DNA from: JAKVAV01 sp964635965
Lineage (GTDB): Bacteria; Bacteroidota; Bacteroidia; Flavobacteriales_D; Cryomorphaceae
Direction: 5' to 3'
Assembly: GCA_964635965.1 (NCBI GenBank)
Contig: CAZWQX010000045.1
Span: 1 to 25,406, forward strand
Length of the DNA stretch: 25,406 bases
Both the position numbers and the translations under genes were made by a program. Below the pieces are notes generated by a model. The model was not told where the DNA came from. It saw only the letters and a program-made list of their open reading frames with translations, and ran no database searches. Positions 1-7,252 of the stretch are shown here, piece after piece. Every line of letters begins with the position of its first letter. Positions within the stretch are counted from its first letter, which is position 1.

Positions 1-14
1 GTTGTTAAAAGAAC

Positions 15-671
15 ATGAAAAGAAATGCCCTATTTGCCATCCTAATCTTATTCGCAGCATGTAGCACAGCGCAATACGAGAGAAACAAAGAATTTGCCGA
101 ACTCCCTGATAATTCTAAAGGTCTTGCAATAGCCACTTTTGCCGGGGGGTGCTTTTGGTGTACCGAAGCCGTGTTTGAACGCGTTGAAGGCGTTGAGTCA
201 GTAATATCAGGCTACAGTGGTGGAGAAAAAGCCAACCCGTCATACGAGGAAGTTAGCCGAGGCCAAACGACCCACGCCGAATCAATTCAAATTTATTACG
301 ATTCTGAAGTAGTCGATTTCGAAACACTGCTGGATGTTTTCTTTTTGGGCGCTCATGACCCTACCGAGGTAAATCGACAAGGACCTGATGTTGGACCTCA
401 GTATCGTTCCGTTGCATTTTTCAGAACGGACGAAGAAAAAAATGCCATTCATCAGAAAATAAAAGAAATAGAAGATTCAGGAAAGTTCGCAGACCCCATA
501 GCCACACAGGTAGTTGATTTCGAGGTATTTTATCCAGCTGAGAAATATCACCAGAACTACTACCCTTATAACCAGGATAACCCTTACGTGCGAAATGTTT
601 CTAAGCCAAAAGTTCAGAAATTCGAGAAATCTTTTGATCAATTATTGAAGACTGAGTACCGAAAAGACTAA
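15..671 (+). CDS. msrA: Peptide-methionine (S)-S-oxide reductase MsrA, lipoprotein form
   Basis: Reduces methionine-S-sulfoxide in oxidised proteins. The family active-site motif GGCFWCTEAVF is present, with catalytic Cys46 followed by Cys49, and the conserved YHQNYY segment lies near the C-terminus. The N-terminus is a lipoprotein signal with lipobox LFAAC (Cys16), so the enzyme should be membrane-anchored on the periplasmic side, where it would repair exported proteins. Apart from the lipobox cysteine there are only these two cysteines, so recycling must use Cys49 or an outside reductant. The 218-residue length fits a normal MsrA domain plus signal peptide. The start is the first ATG in the window, and the upstream region is cut off. 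The cupredoxin gene follows after 31 bases on the same strand, so the two may be co-transcribed. Family assignment is firm; surface location is inferred. Confidence 0.95.
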   Translation: MKRNALFAILILFAACSTAQYERNKEFAELPDNSKGLAIATFAGGCFWCTEAVFERVEGVESVISGYSGGEKANPSYEEVSRGQTTHAESIQIYYDSEVVDFETLLDVFFLGAHDPTEVNRQGPDVGPQYRSVAFFRTDEEKNAIHQKIKEIEDSGKFADPIATQVVDFEVFYPAEKYHQNYYPYNQDNPYVRNVSKPKVQKFEKSFDQLLKTEYRKD

Positions 672-702
672 ATTCATCTCCTATCACTAATTAATCCCTC
701 TT

Positions 703-1299
703 ATGAAAAAGTTTTACTTGCTTATCGTTCTCTCTTTTTTCCTAAATGGCCTTAGTGCCCAGACAGTGCATGAGGTTGAAGTATTCAATTTTGGATTTGA
801 GCCTTCATCCTTAACAATTGAGGTCGGAGATATTGTAGAATGGACGAATACAGAAGGATTTCACAACGTTGATGGGAATTCTGAAGATTTCCCGGCCAAC
901 CCTGAGGCCTTTGGAAATCCCTTGGCTTCTGCGCCTTGGACCTTTTCATATGAATTCACGATGGAAGGTGAATACGGTTACCAATGCGAGGCACACTCAG
1001 GTCTCATGCAAGGAACAATCACCGTAACGGCCTCAACTAGCTCGACAAACGACTCACAAGACTCCGAAATCGCAATTTATCCAAACCCATCGAACGACTT
1101 TGTACAATTATCGGGGTTAGAAAATCTCAATGGTATCATTACGTTGCGGATTTTCGATATCACAGGTAAGCTTGCCATCGAGACCACCATAATGCCTAAT
1201 CAGCAAATTGATGTTTCCAATCTAAATTCGGGTGTTTATTTTTTCAATGTTCTGGAATCAGGAAAAAACGCTCATTCAGGCAAATTTTCAATTGAATAG
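703..1299 (+). CDS. Secreted plastocyanin-like cupredoxin with T9SS type A sorting domain
   Basis: A 198-residue exported blue-copper-type protein. Residues 1-20 are a signal peptide ending LSAQ. Residues about 22-109 form a plastocyanin/azurin-like domain with an apparent complete type 1 copper site: His54 (in FHNVDG), then Cys95, His98 and Met102 (in YQCEAHSGLMQG). Residues about 123-198 are a T9SS type A C-terminal sorting domain beginning IAIYPNPS, which should direct it to the cell surface or medium. The role would be electron transfer or copper binding outside the cell; the redox partner is unknown. It lies 31 bases after lipoprotein msrA, suggesting a shared link with oxidative or copper stress (inference). 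Its stop is 3 bases from the stop of the convergent hydrolase gene. Confidence 0.9.
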   Translation: MKKFYLLIVLSFFLNGLSAQTVHEVEVFNFGFEPSSLTIEVGDIVEWTNTEGFHNVDGNSEDFPANPEAFGNPLASAPWTFSYEFTMEGEYGYQCEAHSGLMQGTITVTASTSSTNDSQDSEIAIYPNPSNDFVQLSGLENLNGIITLRIFDITGKLAIETTIMPNQQIDVSNLNSGVYFFNVLESGKNAHSGKFSIE

Positions 1300-1302
1300 G
1301 GA

Positions 1303-2727
1303 TTAAGGAATCCAGATTTTCTCAATTAGAAAGTTTTTATTGCTCTTAAGGGAAACTACGTGGATTCCCGCATCAAGGAATTCAAGATTAATTTTTCCCT
1401 TGCGCGGAAGATCACTGATTCGTTGAAAGCTACTACCCGACAGGCTTTGTATGGTGATTTCTACATTTTCTTCGTAAGAACTGTATGCCAAATAAGTATT
1501 GCCGTTCTCAAGGAGAAAGTTCAATTCAGCTTGATTTGCAGATACCCAATCGCTGAAGGAACTTAGCCCTAAACTTGGACAAAAAGAACGAACCTTGAAT
1601 TGGTAAGGTAAATCCACGTTCAATTGGTCTGAAAACAGCTCATTATCAGGAGAGCTTACCGTTACCACTGCTTCATTGTTCAGTTGCACCTGAACTTGAT
1701 ATCCAAGGGCTGAAGGCACATTATCCCATGTAAGTGCAAAACCACTTCCTTCAATACTGGCATTCAGATTCGAAGGAGAGCTGCACTCCGGAGGGCAGTT
1801 CCAAATTGATTCATCGGGAGCCACAACATTGAAATCACCATTCGATTGACCACTTATCGCATTCGAGACAAATTCTTCACCTGCACTGCAGTTGGAATAG
1901 AGATAATTTCTCAACCAAGGTTTTAAAACAAGCAGAACTCTCTGGTGCTGTTGATTTCTGGAGATAAATGGACCGAAACCGAAACAAGGAAAGGTCTCTC
2001 CCAAATAGCATAATGAAGCCGAACCATCTGTGAAATTGCAATGAGATGCTCCCACTATTGTAATTATCGCTTTCTCAGGATTGCTGAGATTCTCGTACAT
2101 CGGGACTTGATTTGAACTGACCGGTGTCACGCAATCCTCTGCTGCCGCAATGACTAAAGATGGCACTGAAACAGATCCCGACGCATCAATAGAAGATGGA
2201 TCAGTATTGGCAGCTGCAAATGTCACAGTAGTAGCTACTTCATTCTGATTTGCCGCACCCAAATAGGTAGCTCCACCTCCCATAGAATGACCCATCATGG
2301 CGTATCGAGGTAAGATCTTTCCCGAAATTGGATTCCCTTCTTCTCGAGACAACCTAATTAGCTCCTCGGCACAGAATCGAATATCCAATCCAAAATTTAA
2401 ATGATCAGGAGCGGGAAGAAGTTGACCTTCTGTTTGTGGCAGAACGACAACATACCCCTCTGAAGCAAGCTCAATGGCTAGCCAACCATAATCAGCCGGA
2501 TCAATTACAAAGCCATGTCCAAAGGAAACAACAGGAAATCCGAACTCCGAAGATGCCACAGAAGAATTCTGGCCTCCAATATCAGATGGATAAAAAACCA
2601 ATGATGGAATGGCTCTATTTCTATTTGAATCAAAGAATTGGTATTCCGATGTTCCCACTTCATAGCTCTGGGAGTTGACAGATAAAAAGGGAATAAATAG
2701 AAAGAGACAGAGTAAATGTCGTGACAT
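1303..2727 (-). CDS. Secreted alpha/beta hydrolase (chlorophyllase / dienelactone hydrolase-like) with C-terminal Fn3-like and sorting-like regions
   Basis: A 474-residue exported esterase-type enzyme. Residues 1-20 form a signal peptide ending VNSQ. The hydrolase domain (about 21-280) has the nucleophile elbow GHSMGGG with Ser148, a likely acid Asp198 (AAEDCVTP) and a likely base His229 (GASHCNF). FGHG at 69-72 probably contributes the oxyanion region. Two cysteine-rich stretches, around 230-248 and 280-315, may form disulfides. A fibronectin-III-like domain (about 317-395) follows, then an approximately 70-residue C-terminal segment that resembles a T9SS type A domain in length and beta character but lacks the YPNP start. 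The family includes chlorophyllases, lipases and polyester hydrolases; the substrate cannot be read from sequence. It is transcribed divergently from the gene at 2838, with an inverted repeat between them. Confidence 0.85.
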   Translation of the reverse strand: MSRHLLCLFLFIPFLSVNSQSYEVGTSEYQFFDSNRNRAIPSLVFYPSDIGGQNSSVASSEFGFPVVSFGHGFVIDPADYGWLAIELASEGYVVVLPQTEGQLLPAPDHLNFGLDIRFCAEELIRLSREEGNPISGKILPRYAMMGHSMGGGATYLGAANQNEVATTVTFAAANTDPSSIDASGSVSVPSLVIAAAEDCVTPVSSNQVPMYENLSNPEKAIITIVGASHCNFTDGSASLCYLGETFPCFGFGPFISRNQQHQRVLLVLKPWLRNYLYSNCSAGEEFVSNAISGQSNGDFNVVAPDESIWNCPPECSSPSNLNASIEGSGFALTWDNVPSALGYQVQVQLNNEAVVTVSSPDNELFSDQLNVDLPYQFKVRSFCPSLGLSSFSDWVSANQAELNFLLENGNTYLAYSSYEENVEITIQSLSGSSFQRISDLPRKGKINLEFLDAGIHVVSLKSNKNFLIEKIWIP

Positions 2728-2780
2728 GGCTTAATTGTTGAATGGGTAATTTCAGGCGATTTGATAAAAAATCCAATTTT

Positions 2781-2800
2781 TTGGTAAAACCATTTACCAA
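2781..2800. promoter_or_regulatory. Perfect 8-bp inverted repeat (operator-like) between divergent genes
   Basis: TTGGTAAA and TTTACCAA are perfect inverted arms around a 4-base spacer ACCA. The dyad lies in the 110-base gap between the divergent hydrolase (start 2727) and carboxypeptidase-regulatory-domain protein (start 2838). No T-run follows on either strand, so an intrinsic terminator is unlikely. The position is right for a dimeric regulator acting on one or both promoters. The binding factor is unknown. Confidence 0.5.
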
Positions 2801-2837
2801 TCAATAGCCTAATTACCCTACTTTTTATCTTGGTCCC

Positions 2838-4763
2838 ATGAAATTGATTTGGTCCTTGGTTTTGACCATCCTGATAAGCTGCATATGCACAGGTCAAGAT
2901 TACATGGAAAAGAGGGTGGTAAATGAAAAAGGGATTCCATTGGCTTTCTCAACTGTAAGAATATTACCTGGGCAAAATGGGACGATAGCAAATGAGGATG
3001 GCTTCTTCATACTCCCTTTGGATCTTATAGAACGTTCTGATTCCCTCAGCATTAGCCATCTTGGTTACGAAACGCAAAAAATATCAAGCACAACGATTGT
3101 GCGGCTGCCAATTATTACCCTGAAATCCTCTCCTTCAGAATTAAGTGAAGTTATCATAAGCTCCAGGGATGAGAAGGAATGGCTGGAATTTGTTTTTTCC
3201 GCTTTTGAAAAACAGCGATCAACTACTTCCGTAAGTAAAGCCCGAGCAAAATTAACCTTGAGATCTAAGAGAAATGAAACGGTTGTCGAATTTTTGGAAG
3301 GCAAAGGAGCAGTTTCATTTGATGAAAAGAGCAGTATTAGTGAATTTTATTTCAACCAAGTAAGGGCCTTGGCAGACCCGTCCAACTCTTTCCGGTTTTA
3401 CAGCATTCACACGAGATCTGTTCTTATCGATTTTGAACCATACTCCAAATCTGAAAATTCCTCCTGGCCTCTGCACCCCGGAAAGCTCACAAAAAAATCC
3501 CTCGCGAAAAAATACGAGCTAATACCATTGGATCGAACCGGAAACATTACTCATCTCCGCTTGCAAAGCCGAGAACCGAATCTTTTTGATTCTGAAATTT
3601 GGATTCGCGAAAGTGATGGTAGAATAATCAAATATTATCTGGAGGGTAAAAACTTGAATAAGTTCCCTCTTGAATCAATTGACAAGGAAAACGAGATCAG
3701 AAGTGTTAACAGTGCTATCGCTTTGGAATATGACACTGAAACTCTTCAACTTCAACTTATAAAATGGGAGTATGACTTCAATTATGGACCGAATGAAGGT
3801 CGGCTGGAATCTGTTGTAAAACTTATCGTAGAAGATGAACAGATCAAGGAATTACCTCTGTTTCTAGCCGATGCGGAGTACCATGATTATGCGATGGCCG
3901 CAATTTTACCTGACCCATTAATTGATGAAAACCCGAATTCCTTCTTAAAACGTTCAATAAAGGACCAAGACGCTCTAACAGAACTTCAAAAATATGCCAA
4001 TAACCTGAATTCAGGTTTTGTTTTTCATAGCGTCGCTCGGCCACTTGCATTATCTTCATTAAGATTTGATCCATCGATCCTTGAAGAAGCTTATGGTTCT
4101 CTGGCAGAGCAGAATAACTTCGCCAATATAGGTGACCTTTTTGACCTGAGAATAAACAGTGCTATTGCATTTAACGAAGAAGGAAAGTGGCAATATCAAA
4201 CCTTCATTGATACAACTAATAGCATCATCGCGTTCGAGCCAAGCCTGGAAATCGGTCTCATGGTGAATCTGATTCTAGATGAATATTATTATTCAAGTCT
4301 TAGAATTGCCTCTGCCTACAGCTATGAAAACGCGATGCTCTCCATCAAGCTTGAAAAAGATGAGCTCAAACGAAAAGTTCAAAGAATTCTGCTCAATTCA
4401 AAATCCGGAAAAGATCTGAGCTACTTGCTCGAAGTCAATTATCAGAATTTTAAAGATTATGGAATCGATCGCTTCGCTCAGCTCAAATCAAAGGCTTTTG
4501 AAAGTAGCCTTTTTCAAACTTTCGAAAGTCATCTCAATCCAAAAAACACAACAGATTTAGCATTAGCTTTTTTAATTTCAGGCAGATATACAGAGGCAAT
4601 TAATCTCACAAAACAAGATAAATCTTCAGCTGCTGCGCTATACGTGTCGGCTTTAGCTAATTTTTATTTAGGAAATTGTGACACATTTAAAACAAAGCTC
4701 AATGAGGCTGAGCGTTCGGGATTCGAAATTCCTGACAGCGCCAAACAAATGTGCAGGGACTAA
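2838..4763 (+). CDS. Exported protein with N-terminal carboxypeptidase-regulatory-like domain and TPR-like C-terminus
   Basis: A 641-residue protein of unknown role. Residues 1-20 are a signal peptide (ends CTGQ); the LISC at 12-15 could alternatively be a lipobox. Residues about 22-95 form a CarboxypepD_reg-like beta-sandwich, recognisable from the pattern GIPLAFSTVRI, NEDGFF and LSISHLGYE, which in Bacteroidota often precedes TonB-dependent receptors. Here no plug or beta-barrel follows. The middle region (about 100-380) is beta-rich and unrecognised. The last 70-100 residues look helical and TPR-like (LALAFLISGRYTEAINL and ALANFYLGN). It would sit in the periplasm or at the outer membrane. 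The 3' end overlaps the aldehyde dehydrogenase frame by 13 bases, suggesting coupled translation. I do not recognise a specific function. Confidence 0.8.
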   Translation: MKLIWSLVLTILISCICTGQDYMEKRVVNEKGIPLAFSTVRILPGQNGTIANEDGFFILPLDLIERSDSLSISHLGYETQKISSTTIVRLPIITLKSSPSELSEVIISSRDEKEWLEFVFSAFEKQRSTTSVSKARAKLTLRSKRNETVVEFLEGKGAVSFDEKSSISEFYFNQVRALADPSNSFRFYSIHTRSVLIDFEPYSKSENSSWPLHPGKLTKKSLAKKYELIPLDRTGNITHLRLQSREPNLFDSEIWIRESDGRIIKYYLEGKNLNKFPLESIDKENEIRSVNSAIALEYDTETLQLQLIKWEYDFNYGPNEGRLESVVKLIVEDEQIKELPLFLADAEYHDYAMAAILPDPLIDENPNSFLKRSIKDQDALTELQKYANNLNSGFVFHSVARPLALSSLRFDPSILEEAYGSLAEQNNFANIGDLFDLRINSAIAFNEEGKWQYQTFIDTTNSIIAFEPSLEIGLMVNLILDEYYYSSLRIASAYSYENAMLSIKLEKDELKRKVQRILLNSKSGKDLSYLLEVNYQNFKDYGIDRFAQLKSKAFESSLFQTFESHLNPKNTTDLALAFLISGRYTEAINLTKQDKSSAAALYVSALANFYLGNCDTFKTKLNEAERSGFEIPDSAKQMCRD

Positions 4764-6199
4764 GGGAATTCGTACCTTTAAGAAAAGATCCTAATTTGGA
4801 ATTCACGGAAGAAAAAAGGTCGCTCGATCTTCACAAGGTATTCGATTCTAAGAGAGAATATTTCGATTCAGGTGCCACACTTGATTATCACTTCAGAATA
4901 AAGCAGTTATCAAAACTCGAGAAGGCGATTCACAAGTATGAGAAAAGGATCACCGAAGCGCTTTTTCAGGATTTGAGAAAGTCCGAAATGGAAGGATATG
5001 TAACTGAAGTTTCGGTAGTTCTTGGTGAAATAAAGCACTTAAAGAAGAATCTTAGGGAGTGGATGCAAAATCAAAGGAGAGATACTCCACTTGCCATGCA
5101 GCCTTCCAAAACCTACATGAAATATGAACCGAAAGGTGTAGTGTTGATAATAGCCCCATGGAATTATCCTTTTCAGTTATTAATTGATCCCCTCGCAGGA
5201 GCAATTTCCGCAGGATGTTGTGTTGTCCTCAAACCTTCGGAAGACTCTAATGCAACTTCAAACATTATTGAAAAAATTATAGAAGAAATCTTTGACGAAT
5301 CCTATGTAAGTGTCGTTCAAGGCCCTGGTCATGAGGTGATTCCCGACTTGATGAACAAACGTGTTTTTAATCATGTGTTTTTCACCGGTAGTCCAACAGT
5401 GGGCACTATTATCGCAAAAATGGCTGCTGAGACATTAACGTCTACCACGCTGGAGTTAGGTGGAAAGAGCCCTGCTATCATTGACGGAACGGGTAATATG
5501 ACCACTATAGTCAGGAGACTTTTATGGGGTAAATGCATGAATGCAGGTCAGACTTGTGTTAGTCCTGATTACGCTCTGGTAAAAAAGGAGTACCTCGACT
5601 CATTTATCGAAATATCAAGAAAAGTGCTCAAAGAGTTCTATGGCGATGATCCAAAGAATAGTGAATCATTTTCGAGGATGATCAATGAAAGACGTTTCGA
5701 TGCTGTAAAACGACTCATGGCGGACGGAGATGCCGTGATTGGAGGACAAACAGATCGCAGCACTTTATACATTTCTCCCACTATTTTGTTAAATGTATCT
5801 CCTGAAAGCGAGCTGATGAAAGAAGAAATATTTGGCCCTCTTCTACCCGTTATTACCTGGGAAAACCAATCTGAGATACTCGAAACGGTCAGAAAGAACA
5901 GATATCCCTTGGCCTGTTATTACTTCGGAAAAGACAAAAGGTTGAAAAACTTTATTCTTGATCGAATCGAATTTGGCGGGGGGTGCATTAACAACACCTT
6001 ACTTCATTTCGGAAATGCAGATTTACCCGTTGGGGGCATCCAACAAAGTGGGAGTGGTCATTACCATGGGTGGTTTAGCTTTGAGTGTTTCAGCAATGCA
6101 AAGACCATTGTCGATTCGGCAACATGGATTGACCCTTCGCTCAAATACCCTCCTTATACAAAGACCAAGTTTAGCTGGATTCGGCGCATTTTGGGTTAA
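4751..6199 (+). CDS. NAD(P)-dependent aldehyde dehydrogenase (class 3-like)
   Basis: Oxidises aldehydes to carboxylates. The catalytic set is complete: Asn138 in APWNYPFQ, Lys161 in LKPSE, general base Glu235 in LELGGKSP and nucleophile Cys269 in GQTCVSPDY. Further conserved blocks are FFTGSPTVG, EEIFGPLLPV and the C-terminal GGIQQSGSGHYHG. The FRIKQLSKLEKAI stretch and short N-terminal region match the class 3/fatty aldehyde dehydrogenase branch, soluble or membrane-associated. At 482 residues it is slightly longer than usual for that branch. The ATG at 4751 adds about 25 residues before the usual family start and overlaps the previous gene by 13 bases; a TTG at 4796 is an alternative. A hydrophobic C-terminal anchor is not evident. 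The true substrate is unknown, perhaps lipid-derived aldehydes. Confidence 0.93.
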   Translation: MQGLREFVPLRKDPNLEFTEEKRSLDLHKVFDSKREYFDSGATLDYHFRIKQLSKLEKAIHKYEKRITEALFQDLRKSEMEGYVTEVSVVLGEIKHLKKNLREWMQNQRRDTPLAMQPSKTYMKYEPKGVVLIIAPWNYPFQLLIDPLAGAISAGCCVVLKPSEDSNATSNIIEKIIEEIFDESYVSVVQGPGHEVIPDLMNKRVFNHVFFTGSPTVGTIIAKMAAETLTSTTLELGGKSPAIIDGTGNMTTIVRRLLWGKCMNAGQTCVSPDYALVKKEYLDSFIEISRKVLKEFYGDDPKNSESFSRMINERRFDAVKRLMADGDAVIGGQTDRSTLYISPTILLNVSPESELMKEEIFGPLLPVITWENQSEILETVRKNRYPLACYYFGKDKRLKNFILDRIEFGGGCINNTLLHFGNADLPVGGIQQSGSGHYHGWFSFECFSNAKTIVDSATWIDPSLKYPPYTKTKFSWIRRILG

Positions 6200-6274
6200 T
6201 TGAACTCATAAACCGTTTAACACAATTTTAGAAGGAGGTACAATAAAAGGAGCCATATTTACCTGCGTTGAATT

Positions 6275-7252
6275 ATGAAATTTATTCCCTTCTTTCTGAT
6301 TCTGCTGGTTCCTTTTTCCAGAACCGAAGAAAGCACAGGTCTTTTCTTTGAAGATACCGAAAAAGTATATGGAATAAAAACAGATCCTATTCCTATTATG
6401 GATGCGGAAGTACAGGTTATTCCGTTCAAAAGAGCAGGGAGACTGATAATTATCGAAGCTGAAGTTGACTCCCTTAAAGGGAATTTCATCTTTGATACGG
6501 GCGCACCTTATCTGGTACTAAACAAAACCTATTTCAGGAATTACCGCAAGCGGCGGGAAAGAAAGGCCTCCGGGATTACCGGAAACTCTACTACCGCTAA
6601 TTCTCTCAGGATTAACCAGCTTAACATTCGAAAAATAAACTATTCGAATATTGAAGCCGATGTGGTTAATCTTGGTGAAATTGAGAATGCCAGAGGAATT
6701 AAGATTCTTGGCTTATTAGGCTTGAACTTATTCAAGTCATTCGAAATTGAAGTTGACATAAACCAAAGCGTTATTCGGTTATACAAAATCGATGAATTCG
6801 GCCAGTGTCTGAAACCGCCATCAACTGATTTCAAATGTGAAATAACACAGCCTATTACGGTTTATGACAATACTATTTTCACCCAATGCACTATCGCGGG
6901 AAAATCGCTGCGCTTTGGTTTTGATACCGGTGCTGAAACAAATGCATTAAACTCAAGAGTGAGCAAGAAAATTCTGGAAACCATATCGTTAACGGGCAGA
7001 AGAAGATTAAGCGGTGTGGGAGATGGAAACGTGGAAATCCTGATAGGAAGATTGAACGATTTCAAAATGGGAGAAAGTACCATTTTTGGTATGCAAACCC
7101 TCATTACCAATATGGATGGAATGGATGCGGCTTACGGTACAACGGTAGATGGAATGCTCGGATTCGACTTCTTGGCAAAGGGAATAGTTAGAATAAATTG
7201 CCGAAAAAAGTACCTGAAACTCTGCTTATTTGATAAATTTAGTAGCGAATGA
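6275..7252 (+). CDS. Two-lobed retropepsin-like aspartic protease, exported
   Basis: A 325-residue protein with two tandem retropepsin-like lobes. Lobe 1 has FDTGAPYLVLN (Asp74), with GLLGLNLF at about 146-153 as the hydrophobic-hydrophobic-Gly element. Lobe 2 has FDTGAETNALN (Asp217), with GMLGFDFL at about 293-300. Each lobe supplies one catalytic Asp, so a single chain could form the complete active site, as in pepsin, rather than dimerising as viral retropepsins do. Residues 1-16 are hydrophobic and act as a signal peptide or anchor, placing it outside the cytoplasm. Its last four bases (ATGA) contain the start of the CBM48 repeat gene, indicating translational coupling. A perfect Shine-Dalgarno-like octamer at 6232-6239 is too far upstream (35 bases) to serve this start. 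The substrate is unknown. Confidence 0.85.
   Translation: MKFIPFFLILLVPFSRTEESTGLFFEDTEKVYGIKTDPIPIMDAEVQVIPFKRAGRLIIIEAEVDSLKGNFIFDTGAPYLVLNKTYFRNYRKRRERKASGITGNSTTANSLRINQLNIRKINYSNIEADVVNLGEIENARGIKILGLLGLNLFKSFEIEVDINQSVIRLYKIDEFGQCLKPPSTDFKCEITQPITVYDNTIFTQCTIAGKSLRFGFDTGAETNALNSRVSKKILETISLTGRRRLSGVGDGNVEILIGRLNDFKMGESTIFGMQTLITNMDGMDAAYGTTVDGMLGFDFLAKGIVRINCRKKYLKLCLFDKFSSE

Noticed and set aside
1300..1313. GGATT-AAGG-AATCC as a terminator between convergent genes.
   Set aside because: Only five pairs and no proper T-run on either strand, so too weak to call.
2505..2897. A 130-codon minus-strand frame running across the divergent gap at 2728-2837.
   Set aside because: It overlaps the hydrolase in another frame and the start of the plus-strand gene, has no signal or motif, and would cover the operator-like dyad. 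The hydrolase frame is far better supported.
2838..4763. TonB-dependent receptor, suggested by the N-terminal carboxypeptidase-regulatory-like domain.
   Set aside because: No plug domain, TonB box or long beta-barrel follows, and the C-terminus looks helical.
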